Shown here: piece by piece, positions 7,764-16,579 of the stretch
How positions within the stretch are numbered: position 1 is the stretch's first letter
How the letters are laid out: each line of letters starts with the position of its first letter
From: Prevotellaceae bacterium
GTDB taxonomy: Bacteria; Bacteroidota; Bacteroidia; Bacteroidales; UBA932
Assembly: GCA_031267135.1 (NCBI GenBank)
Contig: JAIRZQ010000183.1
Coordinates: 1 to 54,255, forward strand
Direction of reading: 5' to 3'
DNA: 54,255 bases
Notes under the pieces: generated by a model
Told to the model about the DNA's origin: nothing
Database searches by the model: none
The model's input: only the letters and a program-made list of their open reading frames with translations
Translations under genes and position numbers: made by a program

Positions 7764-8894
7764 ATGAAATTCAAGTTACAAAATACCGACAGCCTTACAA
7801 AAGCACGGGCAGGAATAATCACAACCGACCATGGATATATTGAAACACCAATATTCATGCCTGTAGGAACTGCGGGCAGCGTGAAAGGCGTATTTCACCG
7901 CGATCTCGTAAACGAAGTTCATGCTCAGATAATTCTCGGAAATACTTATCATTTGTATTTACGACCAACTACAGCAATACTCGAAAAAGCAGGCGGATTG
8001 CATAAATTCATTTCGTGGAACAAACCCATACTTACCGACAGCGGCGGGTTTCAGGTTTTTTCGCTGGCGGCAAATCGAAAACTTACGGAACAGGGTTGTG
8101 AATTTCGGTCGCATATCGATGGTTCAAAACACTTCTTCACGCCCGAATCGGTAATTGATATTCAACGGGCAATCGGAGCTGATATTATTATGGCGTTTGA
8201 CGAATGCCCGCCGGGAACAGCATCTTACGATTATGCCGAAAAATCGTTGAAACTTACTCAAAAATGGCTCGAACGATGCGTAAAGCAATTCAGCGGCACT
8301 CAACCAAAATACAGTTACAGCCAAACACTATTTCCTATTGTGCAGGGTTGCGTTTATAAGGATTTGCGCTTGCGTTCTGCCGAACATGCAATAGCGCAAA
8401 ATTGCGAAGGCTATGCAATAGGAGGACTTGCTGTTGGCGAACCAACAGAACAAATGTATGAAATGGTTGATTACGTTTCCGGTATCCTTCCTGCCGACAA
8501 GCCCCGTTATCTTATGGGAGTCGGAACACCTGCAAATATTTTAGAAAATATTGCGCTTGGCGTGGACATGTTCGACTGCGTAATGCCGACACGCAACGGA
8601 CGCAACGGGATGCTGTTTACCGACGAGGGAGTAATAAATATAAAAAATCAAAAATGGAATGATGACTTTTCTCCGATAGATGCCAATGGAACGGCATTTG
8701 TCGATACCGTTTACAGCAAAGCCTACTTGCGGCATTTGTTTGTTGCAGGCGAAATGCTTGGAGCGCAAATAGCAAGCATGCACAACATTGCATTTTATTT
8801 GCGACTTGCAGGCGAAGCGCGGCAACATATTATTAACGGCGATTTCCTTTTGTGGAAAAACACAATGATAAATAAAATCACACAGCGGCTGTGA
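7764..8894 (+). CDS. tgt: tRNA-guanine transglycosylase
   Basis: The 376-residue protein exchanges guanine 34 of tRNAs with GUN anticodons for preQ1 on the way to queuosine. It shows LGNTYHLYLRP, the catalytic region LTDSGGFQVFSLA, a second active-site stretch IGGLAVGEPTEQMYEMV, and PRYLMGVGTP with the catalytic Asp of FDCVMPTRNGRNG. The C-terminal zinc site is unusual: where bacterial enzymes usually have a CxCxxC cluster, this one reads PIDANGTAFVDTVYSKAYLRHL with no Cys, although the following MHNIAFYL His is kept. I recall the same replacement in other Bacteroidota Tgt proteins, so it may be a lineage feature. Confidence 0.96.
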   Translation: MKFKLQNTDSLTKARAGIITTDHGYIETPIFMPVGTAGSVKGVFHRDLVNEVHAQIILGNTYHLYLRPTTAILEKAGGLHKFISWNKPILTDSGGFQVFSLAANRKLTEQGCEFRSHIDGSKHFFTPESVIDIQRAIGADIIMAFDECPPGTASYDYAEKSLKLTQKWLERCVKQFSGTQPKYSYSQTLFPIVQGCVYKDLRLRSAEHAIAQNCEGYAIGGLAVGEPTEQMYEMVDYVSGILPADKPRYLMGVGTPANILENIALGVDMFDCVMPTRNGRNGMLFTDEGVINIKNQKWNDDFSPIDANGTAFVDTVYSKAYLRHLFVAGEMLGAQIASMHNIAFYLRLAGEARQHIINGDFLLWKNTMINKITQRL

Positions 8895-9093
8895 TTTTGT
8901 AAAATAATTTGTTATTTATTTGCAATACTCGACTGATATGGCGAATACCCACTATTGCTGAGCGTTATTTTTATGATCTTCTCGCCAACTTGCCACGCGT
9001 TTTCTTTCTTACTCCATAATTAAACTTGATAACTGTGCAAAATTATAATATTTTAAATCAAATAAAAAAACAAAAAAATTCTTGAAAATTCGA

Positions 9094-9101
9094 TATATTT
9101 G
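9094..9101 (+). promoter_or_regulatory. -7 promoter box of the HD-domain gene
   Basis: TATATTTG matches TAnnTTTG, 26 bases before the ATG at 9128. Confidence 0.6.
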
Positions 9102-9127
9102 CAGCCCGAAATAATTATACAAAAGAA

Positions 9128-9784
9128 ATGAACATAATAAATCCCGACTTGAAAAACCATATCGAACAGAATATTCTGCCGCGTTATAGCGCCTTTGACG
9201 GCGGACACAATATAAATCATGTTCAAAAAGTAATTGATGACAGTTTAGTTTTGGCGCAACAATTTGATGTTGACATAAATATGGTTTATGCAATAGCTGC
9301 CTATCACGATATTGGCATTGAAAAAGGCAGAGAATTACATCATATAGTTTCGGGAGAAATTTTAGCATCCGACTACAATCTTAAAAAATGGTTTTCGCAT
9401 CGGCAAATCGAAATCATGCGCGAAGCCGTAGAAGATCATCGAGCATCAAACAAACATGTGCCTCGCAGCATTTACGGAAAAATTGTTGCCGAAGCCGACC
9501 GCGACATTTCATTACAAACCATCTTGAACCGTACCATACAGTTTGGACTGAAAAACAATCCGGACAGCGATTTTGAATTGCAGTTCGAAAGGGCTTACAT
9601 TCACATAACCAATAAATACGGCGAAAACGGCTATTTAAAATTGTATCTCCACAGCGAAAAAAACGAAAAAGGGCTTGCTGAAGTCCGTGCTGCAATCAGC
9701 GACAAAACAACATTGCGCAAAATCTGCAAAGAAATCCTCAGCTGGCACGAAACTGCGCCAAACGACTGTCAGATTTGCTTGTAA
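9128..9784 (+). CDS. HD-domain phosphohydrolase
   Basis: A 218-residue soluble protein of the HD superfamily of metal-dependent phosphohydrolases. The metal-binding residues are in order: His of GHNINHVQKV (about residue 27-31), the His-Asp pair of AYHDIGIE (about 58-59), His of VEDHRASNKH and Asp of EADRDI. The alpha-helical layout and length suit the small YedJ/YpgQ-like group. The substrate, perhaps a nucleotide, is not known. It stands alone and is convergent with the nitroreductase gene that follows. Confidence 0.85.
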   Translation: MNIINPDLKNHIEQNILPRYSAFDGGHNINHVQKVIDDSLVLAQQFDVDINMVYAIAAYHDIGIEKGRELHHIVSGEILASDYNLKKWFSHRQIEIMREAVEDHRASNKHVPRSIYGKIVAEADRDISLQTILNRTIQFGLKNNPDSDFELQFERAYIHITNKYGENGYLKLYLHSEKNEKGLAEVRAAISDKTTLRKICKEILSWHETAPNDCQICL

Positions 9785-9802
9785 TCCGTAAGTTTACTAT
9801 GC

Positions 9803-10402
9803 TTACCATTTTCCCTTATGAACTTTTTCGGGTTTCCATTTATCCTTAGGCGATTCTTTCACGCTTGGATAGCCTATGGAAATAACGCATAGCGATTGGA
9901 TGTTATCGGGATGCTGAGTTGCTTTTTTTACGGCGCTCATTCTGCCGGCGTAAGGATAACTCGCCGTCCACACAGCGCCAAGTCCCATTGCTTCGGCTGC
10001 AAGCAGAATGTTTTCAGTAGCGGCAGCGCAATCAACGTACCAGTATGCGGATTTTGAAGTATCGGCACAAACAACTATTGCGAGCGTTGCCTGCTGCAAC
10101 ATTTTTGCGTATGGAAGCTCTGTGGCAAGCGAGTCTAACTCAGGTCTTTCGTTTATAACAATGAATTCCCACGGCTGAGTATTCATACCTGTGGGAGCAG
10201 CCATGCCGGCACGCAGCAGTTTTTCAATTTTTCCGGATTCTATCTGTTTGCCTTCGATGTAATTTCTTACGCTTTTGCGGTTTGCAATGTTTTCCAGCAC
10301 AATTTCTTCGGCTGATTTTGATGTTTTATCGTTGTTGCAGCAGGAAGTAAATGTGCCTGCTGCAAGCAGAACCATACCCGTACAGAAAATTTTTATTGTC
10401 AT
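9803..10402 (-). CDS. Nitroreductase-family lipoprotein
   Basis: A 199-residue FMN-dependent nitroreductase fold protein with a lipoprotein signal (MTIKIFCTGMVLLAAGTFTSC, lipidated Cys21). The FMN-phosphate motif NRKSVRNY is at about residues 42-49, followed by AGMAAPTGMNTQPWEF and a C-terminal AMGLGAVWTASYP. Most nitroreductases are cytoplasmic; export of a flavoprotein as a lipoprotein is notable. It is a clear paralogue of the protein at 26908-27531, sharing both signal type and the C-terminal SPKDKWKP / TPKDKWKE pattern. Reductase substrate unknown. Confidence 0.88.
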   Translation of the reverse strand: MTIKIFCTGMVLLAAGTFTSCCNNDKTSKSAEEIVLENIANRKSVRNYIEGKQIESGKIEKLLRAGMAAPTGMNTQPWEFIVINERPELDSLATELPYAKMLQQATLAIVVCADTSKSAYWYVDCAAATENILLAAEAMGLGAVWTASYPYAGRMSAVKKATQHPDNIQSLCVISIGYPSVKESPKDKWKPEKVHKGKW

Positions 10403-10498
10403 AATTTATAATTTAAATTGTTTTATATGTTTCATTTATAATTATACATGCGATTTGGAATAGGATAGGGGATAAGCTTGTATACATACATTAAATTA

Positions 10499-10993
10499 TT
10501 AAGCCAAGTTATCATCCTTATCTTCATATTCTTCTTCCTGTTCATCATCCATCATAAAATCATCGTCATGCGACATTCCGAATAAGTCTTTTTCGACATC
10601 ATCCGTTATTTCATTGTCAACTTTGACTTCAACTTTTATGAGGTAACTGACATCGTCCGTATCAAGCATTATTGCGTGAAAAAAGTCGCCGTTTCCTTTT
10701 TCAACTTTCAGGATATAATCACGCCATCCTGATGGGTATTTTTCGTTCAACAGTTCAACAAGTTCCGGAGCAAGTTGATTATAATTAACAACAATTCTGC
10801 GTCGTACCGGCTGTTGATTTGTTGATGCCTTTACAGGTTGATTTTCAGTAATATCAATCTCTTTTTTATCTGCTTTTTCAACTGCCTGTTCTTTTATTTT
10901 TTTTTTCGGTTTTGATGGGGTTACAGCTTTTTTTGCAGATTTTTTTCCTGTTGTTTTATTTGTTTTTGTTTGTTTATTATTTGTTGTTGCCAT
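10499..10993 (-). CDS. Conserved hypothetical protein with basic N-terminus and acidic C-terminus
   Basis: The 164-residue protein has three parts: a Lys/Thr-rich tail (about 1-55) like those of nucleic-acid-binding proteins, a folded core VVNYNQLAPELVELLNEKYP onward (about 69-135), and a strongly acidic, Asp/Glu-rich end (about 140-164). The core contains SGWRDYILKVEKGNGDFFHAIMLDTDD, and I believe similar proteins occur as unnamed conserved proteins in Bacteroidales. No enzyme motif is visible and I do not assign a function. It has no close neighbour on its strand. Confidence 0.75.
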   Translation of the reverse strand: MATTNNKQTKTNKTTGKKSAKKAVTPSKPKKKIKEQAVEKADKKEIDITENQPVKASTNQQPVRRRIVVNYNQLAPELVELLNEKYPSGWRDYILKVEKGNGDFFHAIMLDTDDVSYLIKVEVKVDNEITDDVEKDLFGMSHDDDFMMDDEQEEEYEDKDDNLA

Positions 10994-11389
10994 AGTAATT
11001 TTTACTAAAAGTTGTGCAAGTTTAATATCATTTTTTTAATCGTAAAAGAATATTTTACCGTTTTTGATTGAATTTTATAGAAATAAAATCGTTTAATGCA
11101 GTTAATCAATGAGATAAATGATGATACACGTTTAGCAAATTAAAACAATTTAACAAATGTTTTAATTTGTCCTATAATTTATATTATGTTAAGTTTATAA
11201 TTTAACTATTATAATATAAGTTAGTTAGCTACTATTTTGGTATTTTATGAACGATAATAAGTTTTTTTTCTGTTTTTTATTTTTTTGTCTTTTAAATTCG
11301 TTATTTGCTACGTTTTTTACATTATTTGCGTATCGTATTGAAAATAATGTATAAATTTGTTGCAAAAATTAATTTAAATATAAAAAATT
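10994..11389. other. AT-rich intergenic region before glutathione peroxidase
   Basis: About 400 bases, extremely AT-rich with long T runs near 11265-11290. Apart from the promoter at its right end I see no ORF or stable hairpin. Confidence 0.6.
11352..11359 (+). promoter_or_regulatory. -7 promoter box of the glutathione peroxidase gene
   Basis: TAAATTTG matches TAnnTTTG, 30 bases before the ATG at 11390. Confidence 0.55.
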
Positions 11390-11929
11390 ATGAGAAAAAT
11401 ATTTTTATTATCATTTGTATTTCTGGCGCTGTCGGCAAATGCTCAAAGTAAAAATTTTTACGATTTTTCTGTAAAAACTATCGATGGAAACGATTTGTCA
11501 CTGTCGCAATTTAGAGGTAAAAAAGTTATGGTTGTGAATGTTGCATCCAAATGCGGTCTTACGCCTCAATATGCACAGTTACAGGCATTGTTTGAAAAAT
11601 ACGGGAACGATAATTTTGTTATTATCGGCTTTCCTGCTAATAATTTCGGCGCACAGGAACCCGGCACAAATGCCGAGATTAAGGAATTTTGCACGGCAAA
11701 TTACGGCGTTACTTTCCCGATGATGGAAAAGATCTCGATAAAGGGTGACGACATCACTCCTGTTTATAAATGGCTTACGCAAAAAGTCGAAAACGGTAAG
11801 GAAGATGCCGAAGTTACCTGGAATTTCCAAAAATTTTTGATTGATGAAAACGGAAATTGGGTAAAATCATTCTCGCCACGCACAAGTCCTGATGATGAGG
11901 AAATTATAAACTGGATTGAGAATAAATAA
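11390..11929 (+). CDS. Glutathione peroxidase-family thiol peroxidase, exported
   Basis: The 179-residue protein carries a Sec signal peptide (MRKIFLLSFVFLALSANAQ, cleavage after about residue 19), so it should act in the periplasm. The catalytic tetrad is present: Cys55 in NVASKCGLT, Gln89 in FGAQEPG, and Trp144-Asn145 in VTWNFQKF. The active residue is Cys, not selenocysteine. Such Cys enzymes mostly use thioredoxin-like donors to reduce peroxides, which is inference here. Cys101 in KEFCTANYG could be the resolving cysteine. Confidence 0.93.
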   Translation: MRKIFLLSFVFLALSANAQSKNFYDFSVKTIDGNDLSLSQFRGKKVMVVNVASKCGLTPQYAQLQALFEKYGNDNFVIIGFPANNFGAQEPGTNAEIKEFCTANYGVTFPMMEKISIKGDDITPVYKWLTQKVENGKEDAEVTWNFQKFLIDENGNWVKSFSPRTSPDDEEIINWIENK

Positions 11930-11953
11930 AAATTATTTTCAATCAATTTTACA

Positions 11954-12391
11954 ATGAAAAATTTTCAAATAAGATTTTGCATTGCGGATGATTATGCAGC
12001 GATTTTTGAACTGCTAAAACAATTGTGGATTGATAAGCAATTAAACTGTAAAGTGCTTCAAGCTGTATATGAAAATGCTTTAAAATCAGACAGGCAAAAA
12101 CTAATTATTGGATTGATTGGCAATAAAATAGTAGGATTTTGTTCGTTGACAATTAATAATAATTTATGGCAAGGCGGAAATTTAGGATATATAGATGAAT
12201 TAATTGTAGATGAAAATTTTCGCGGACAAGGAATTGGTAAAACACTAATGGCTGAAATTACAAAAATTGCAAGGGAAAATAATTGTAAGCAAATAGAACT
12301 AAGTTCGGCATTTCATCGAAAAGAAGCACATCAATTTTATAAAAATTCAGGATACGAAAAACGAGCATATTTGTTTTCAAAAGCAATATAA
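11954..12391 (+). CDS. GNAT-family N-acetyltransferase
   Basis: A 145-residue GNAT protein. The acetyl-CoA binding motif A is clear: LIVDENFRGQGIGKTLMAEI at about residues 83-102. The following strand and helix (CKQIELSSAFHRKEAHQFY) and the YEKRAYLFSK end complete the fold. The acceptor is unknown. It starts 24 bases after glutathione peroxidase and may be co-transcribed with it. Its codon use is more AT-rich than its upstream neighbours, resembling the restriction-modification region to the right. Confidence 0.88.
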   Translation: MKNFQIRFCIADDYAAIFELLKQLWIDKQLNCKVLQAVYENALKSDRQKLIIGLIGNKIVGFCSLTINNNLWQGGNLGYIDELIVDENFRGQGIGKTLMAEITKIARENNCKQIELSSAFHRKEAHQFYKNSGYEKRAYLFSKAI

Positions 12392-12406
12392 TACTTTTGA
12401 TTCTGT

Positions 12407-12469
12407 GAATACTTGCATCTCCCCTACCCTGATTGCATTTCATTGAAATTCAAGTATTCTGGTTTTTTC
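12407..12469 (+). terminator. Terminator after the GNAT gene
   Basis: GAATACTTG (12407-12415) pairs with CAAGTATTC (12451-12459), followed by TGGTTTTTT. The loop is 35 bases, so the hairpin is plausible but not ideal. It lies between two convergent genes. Confidence 0.5.
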
Positions 12470-12495
12470 TAAACAGTAATGTATGAATCTTGACA

Positions 12496-15400
12496 TTATT
12501 CAAAGTCAATTTCGGTATTTGCGATTTTATCCAATTCTCCCGAAATGCTTTTTTTGATTTGTTCTATCTTTTTGTGTTTTTCGGCGATTTCTTTTTGAGT
12601 GGACAAATCAAGTTCGCCTTTGGAATTAATGGGTATCTTAATAGTTATATTAGAATTGAGTATAACATTTTTCATTACTTTTTTGTTATCCGTCCCTGTT
12701 GCAATATTTCTGAAATTAAGAACAGCATTAACAAAAGGCAAATAAACAGTTTTTTTATAATATTCTTTTACTGTCATTAAACCGCACACGTTTGTTATTG
12801 AAAATCTGCCATTACGATAAAATGTTGTTCCTGCATAAATCCCATCTGTCGTCCAAGTTATACCTTCACAATCAAAATCAAAAGAATTTAAGTAACCAAA
12901 TATTCCATTTTCTTTGGTATTTGAAGAATATATAGGATATTCGCCCGCATTATCTTTCAAATCTTTCTTTGAAATTACTCGCCCCCTTGTAAAATTAAAA
13001 ATATCGTTTATTGAAACTTCTTTATATTGATAATTTGTTTCTATTTCTACATTCAACTCTTCTATCTGTTTTTTATAATTATCTATTTTCGTTTTTAATT
13101 CGGAAACAAACTCAAATTTTTCAATTACTTCTTTCTGCTTTTCAATGTCAATATTTCCACTTTCATCAAAAGGAATTTCAATAGAAACATTTTGCATATT
13201 TTTCAACGAAGAACGCAAACCTCTATCAAAACCGTATTTATATTTTACTTTTTCGAGTTGCACCATTAAATATGCAGGCAAAATATCATCTGTTAATATT
13301 CTAATTGCACCGCAATGGTCGGTTGTAACAAATGGTGTGTGTTTTGGAACAAAATTATACTCAAAATCGCCGTCAATTCCCCAAAGCACAAAATTGTTTG
13401 AGAAATCAGAAATATTACTTTTGTTATGGTACGAAATCGGAGTTTTTACATTGGCACTATAAATCGGCATATCGCCGTTAATGTGTATGAGGTTTTTCTT
13501 TACCAATCTTTTGCCAATAAACAAGTCAAAATATTTCTTATCTGTTAAAAATATTTCTCTGTAACTATGTACTAACTTTTTTTTTTCAGCAACTTCACCT
13601 AATAAATCAGTATATTCGTTCAGTGTATCAGAAATGTCTTTTATTAGTTCTTTAAAATCAACAATATCAATAGTTTTATCTTCTTCAATAATTCCTAATT
13701 CAATTTGTTCTTCTTTACTCCACCAACGTTCAATGCTCCAATTTGTATCTGGGTCAAATTTCTCAATCGGTTGAATTTTACAGCGTTTATCATTGAATTT
13801 GAATGATTTTTTTGCATTTTTGAATTGGTTAAACCAATCTACCGATTCGCTTAAATCATCTTGCTCTATGTTAAAACGGTAAATATCACGACTTTCGCCA
13901 ATCTCGCTTACCAAATAAGTAAAAACAGGGTCTGTTTGTTTTTCTGCTTTATTCTGCTTTTTGGTTAGGCACAGAATATAGGTTTTTTTCTGGGTCGTAA
14001 AAAATGTTTTTAAAGGCAAAGAAATAATTCCGTCAATAAAACATTCGTCTAAAATATACTGCCGTAAGTTCTTATCGTTTTGTCGATTGAAAATACCATC
14101 AGGAACAACAACAAACGCTTTTCCACCCGGTTTCAATGCACGAACAATCCATTCCATAAACAAACCTTCAACGCCCATTGCGTTGATTTTGTAATGACTT
14201 TGAAGATTACTTTTTATTATTTCTTCTTTCAAATTACTGCTGCCCGTGGTTACATACGGAGGATTCGTAAGAATTAAATCTATTTTTCCTTCGTAACTTG
14301 TATCGCGCAATGTGCCAAGAATATTTTTTGTTTTTAACTCAAAAGTCTCATTGAAAAGTTTTGAAAATTCAGGAGTTATATCCGAATATTTGCGTATTAT
14401 ATCCGACAAATAAATCAACATATTTGCTTTGGCTAGAATAATCGTTTTTTGTTCCTCTTTATCAAAACCTTTATCTTTGCCGACAAGTGTAATTTTGCGA
14501 ACTAATTTTTTGTTTTTTACTTCGTAAAAATGTTCTATATTATTATTTATCAAAAGTGGTTCAAGTAAAAATTTTCCCACTCCACACGCAGGGTCGCAAA
14601 TCGTTATTCCCTCTTTAATCTCAGCTTCTGCCATTTTTACCATTGAGCGAACAACTTTCAATGGCGTAAAATATTGTCCCCAATTCTTTTTGCTAATACT
14701 TTCTTTCAAAAAAGTCTCAAACAATTTGCTTTTAAAATCTTTGTCAATATTTCGCAATTCTCCACCACCTTCTTTTTCATCTCTAAATTTTTTCAATATT
14801 TTGTGGAAAACTGTGCCAAATCCATCAACAGCTTCATCATCTTTACTAACGAAAATAGTCCCATTTATTATAGTAGTATTATCATCATAGGAAACAGGGA
14901 ACAAATCTTTTTTTATGTATTTGCGTACATTGTCGGCATAATATTTTAATACAATATTTTCATCTTCTTTTTCAAACATTGTCATTATAAAATCATAACT
15001 CAAATGTTCTTTCAAAATTCCCAAATCACTCAAATATTTGAATATAAACAACTCAACAAAACTATACAAGCAGTTTTCGGGTGTCGCACCCGCCGCCATC
15101 CACAAATCCTGCCAAACGCTTTTTGCTAATCTGGTAGGGTCTTTTAATCGAGGTTCACGAATTTGCGAATTATCTTTGTCTATGCTGTCTATAATTTGTT
15201 CTATCAACCTCTCTAAATCCTGATTTTTATAATCGAATGTTGTCTTTAATTCTTCGCCTTTTTCATCTAAAATTTTCTCACCATTAAAGACGTTAATCCA
15301 AATTGTATCAACACTATCGGTTAGAATTAAAATTTTGGCATTGAGAACTTGCGCTACATCTAAACCTTGTTTTAAGGTATCTTGTTTTTGCTTTTCGGTT

Positions 15401-15624
15401 TTAAATTTTGAAATATCCTTGTTCTCAACAACAGCAATTACTTCTTTTTTAGACGTAATAATCCCGTCGGGTTTCCGCCTTTCAAAAGATTTGTAATCTT
15501 TTTTCGGAATAATCCCCGCATTTTTCAATGCATTGAGAGTAGTACTCCCAATATTACGAAAATCCCATTTCCCTATTTTTTCAGGATTTCGGATTAAATC
15601 TCTTTGTAATAGTTCTTCACTCAT
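12496..15624 (-). CDS. Single-chain restriction-modification-specificity protein (Type IIG / fused Type I-like)
   Basis: This 1042-residue protein carries three activities in one chain. Residues 1-150 look like a PD-(D/E)xK nuclease of the HsdR N-terminal kind (RRKPDG at 49-54, VVENKD at 65-70). Residues 165-650 are an N6-adenine methylase: GQYFTP at 316-321, the SAM-binding DPACGVGKFL at 344-353 and catalytic NPPY at 454-457. From about 690 to the end there are two target recognition domains, each followed by a helix like the HsdS spacers (KTKIDNYKKQIEELNVEIE and the C-terminal KHKKIEQIKKSI). No separate hsdR, hsdS or helicase lies nearby, so a Type IIG-like stand-alone enzyme is the best reading. 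A probable controller gene lies 5 bases upstream. Confidence 0.9.
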   Translation of the reverse strand: MSEELLQRDLIRNPEKIGKWDFRNIGSTTLNALKNAGIIPKKDYKSFERRKPDGIITSKKEVIAVVENKDISKFKTEKQKQDTLKQGLDVAQVLNAKILILTDSVDTIWINVFNGEKILDEKGEELKTTFDYKNQDLERLIEQIIDSIDKDNSQIREPRLKDPTRLAKSVWQDLWMAAGATPENCLYSFVELFIFKYLSDLGILKEHLSYDFIMTMFEKEDENIVLKYYADNVRKYIKKDLFPVSYDDNTTIINGTIFVSKDDEAVDGFGTVFHKILKKFRDEKEGGGELRNIDKDFKSKLFETFLKESISKKNWGQYFTPLKVVRSMVKMAEAEIKEGITICDPACGVGKFLLEPLLINNNIEHFYEVKNKKLVRKITLVGKDKGFDKEEQKTIILAKANMLIYLSDIIRKYSDITPEFSKLFNETFELKTKNILGTLRDTSYEGKIDLILTNPPYVTTGSSNLKEEIIKSNLQSHYKINAMGVEGLFMEWIVRALKPGGKAFVVVPDGIFNRQNDKNLRQYILDECFIDGIISLPLKTFFTTQKKTYILCLTKKQNKAEKQTDPVFTYLVSEIGESRDIYRFNIEQDDLSESVDWFNQFKNAKKSFKFNDKRCKIQPIEKFDPDTNWSIERWWSKEEQIELGIIEEDKTIDIVDFKELIKDISDTLNEYTDLLGEVAEKKKLVHSYREIFLTDKKYFDLFIGKRLVKKNLIHINGDMPIYSANVKTPISYHNKSNISDFSNNFVLWGIDGDFEYNFVPKHTPFVTTDHCGAIRILTDDILPAYLMVQLEKVKYKYGFDRGLRSSLKNMQNVSIEIPFDESGNIDIEKQKEVIEKFEFVSELKTKIDNYKKQIEELNVEIETNYQYKEVSINDIFNFTRGRVISKKDLKDNAGEYPIYSSNTKENGIFGYLNSFDFDCEGITWTTDGIYAGTTFYRNGRFSITNVCGLMTVKEYYKKTVYLPFVNAVLNFRNIATGTDNKKVMKNVILNSNITIKIPINSKGELDLSTQKEIAEKHKKIEQIKKSISGELDKIANTEIDFE

Positions 15625-15629
15625 AATGC

Positions 15630-15953
15630 TTAAAGATTTAATTTCCTTTGTTTGGAATTTTTATTTGTCAAATATTGAACAGTATCCTCTGCTACAATAA
15701 ATACATTTTCTGAACATTTATATTTATGTGCTTCGGTTGCAAATTTATCTGCAAAAAATAAATCTATTATTTCCTGCAAATCAATTTGAAAAAGCTTGGC
15801 AAGATTACTCAATTTATTTTTACTGAATTTTTTAGAACCATTTTCTATACGGCTTACAGCGCTTGAGTTAATTTCTATTTTAGCGCCAAATTCGGTTTGA
15901 GTCCAACCCTGTTTTTCTCGCTCTGTTTTTATAAATAATCCAAAACTTGCCAT
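15630..15953 (-). CDS. XRE-family regulator, probable restriction-modification controller protein
   Basis: A 107-residue protein with an N-terminal helix-turn-helix: KTEREKQGWTQTEFGAKIEI then SSAVSRIENGSKKFSKNKL (about residues 9-48). The C-terminal half is basic and of unknown role. It is 5 bases upstream of the restriction-modification gene on the same strand, so the two are co-transcribed and it probably times their expression, as C proteins do. I choose the ATG at 15953 (MASFGLFIK); the longer frame to 15995 begins with TTG and would start in the promoter region. A perfect 19-base palindrome lies upstream at 15994-16012. Confidence 0.85.
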   Translation of the reverse strand: MASFGLFIKTEREKQGWTQTEFGAKIEINSSAVSRIENGSKKFSKNKLSNLAKLFQIDLQEIIDLFFADKFATEAHKYKCSENVFIVAEDTVQYLTNKNSKQRKLNL

Positions 15954-15993
15954 CTTTATGATATTACTTTTTTTGGTTTGATTTATTTTGGGC

Positions 15994-16012
15994 AAAAATA
16001 ATAATTATTTTT
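15994..16012. promoter_or_regulatory. AT-rich palindrome upstream of the controller gene
   Basis: AAAAATAATAATTATTTTT is a perfect palindrome around a central base, 41 bases before the controller start codon. It could be the operator of the controller protein, but so AT-rich a sequence can arise by chance. Confidence 0.35.
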
Positions 16013-16128
16013 CAAATACTATACAATAATAATTAATTTTTTGTAATAATTTTTACATTGTAGAATGTAACTTTATTATTAATATGTTTATAATCAATAT
16101 CTTTATAAAGATTCTTGGAATATTGTAA

Positions 16129-16329
16129 CTAATCATTTTCTTCGAGAATAAATATTTCTTCTACCGTTTTACTGAAATATCGCGCAATTTTTAACGCTAA
16201 TATAGTTGACGGAACATATTTGCCTGTTTCAATTGTATTTATCGTTTGACGGCTTACAAATACGGCATTTGCCAGATTTTCCTGAGTTATATTCTTTACG
16301 GCTCTTTCTACTTTCAAATTAGTTCTCAT
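16129..16329 (-). CDS. Small XRE-family helix-turn-helix protein
   Basis: A 66-residue protein that is essentially one Cro/CI-type helix-turn-helix: VERAVKNITQENLANAVFVS then RQTINTIETGKYVPS, followed by ALKIARYFSKTVEEIF. This is the YgzD-like group of stand-alone regulators. Its start overlaps the end of the upstream membrane protein by 11 bases, so the two are probably translationally coupled. In such pairs the HTH protein often controls the pair itself; I see no direct evidence here. Confidence 0.85.
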   Translation of the reverse strand: MRTNLKVERAVKNITQENLANAVFVSRQTINTIETGKYVPSTILALKIARYFSKTVEEIFILEEND

Positions 16330-16579
16330 TTCTACTTGATTTACGATTAATAAACAGCAAATAATTAAATCTCACAATAAATATCAGCAATGTAGTAAAC
16401 ATGTTATAAATCATAACAGTGGAAAAAGGCATGTTATAAATAAACATGACGCAAAGCAACAGCAGAATATAATTAATGAATACAGCCCATTGAAGTGATG
16501 AAAGCCGCAATTCAGCAATGTATTCATCTTCTGTCTTCTCTTTTGAAAACGCAACAAGCCAAGCCTTGATTTCATCCAA
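16319..16579 (-). CDS. Small two-helix membrane protein, probably 5'-truncated
   Basis: Up to 86 residues with two hydrophobic segments (about 31-50 and 55-76) and a basic tail ending NRKSSRNEN. It precedes and overlaps a small HTH gene, a common arrangement for regulator/membrane-protein pairs. No ATG start is available: the only near-start is TTG at 16579. The first dozen codons lie antisense to a recognisable piece of another gene (the repressor remnant at 16547-16894). I therefore think the natural 5' end was lost at a junction near 16545. Function unknown; expression uncertain. Confidence 0.55.
   Translation of the reverse strand: MDEIKAWLVAFSKEKTEDEYIAELRLSSLQWAVFINYILLLLCVMFIYNMPFSTVMIYNMFTTLLIFIVRFNYLLFINRKSSRNEN

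Noticed and set aside
8930-9005. A third copy of the structured hairpin, because TTGCTGAGCGTTATT resembles the shared loop
   Set aside because: Only a five-base stem (GGCGA/TCGCC) surrounds it and no AACGCT follows, so the evidence is too weak.
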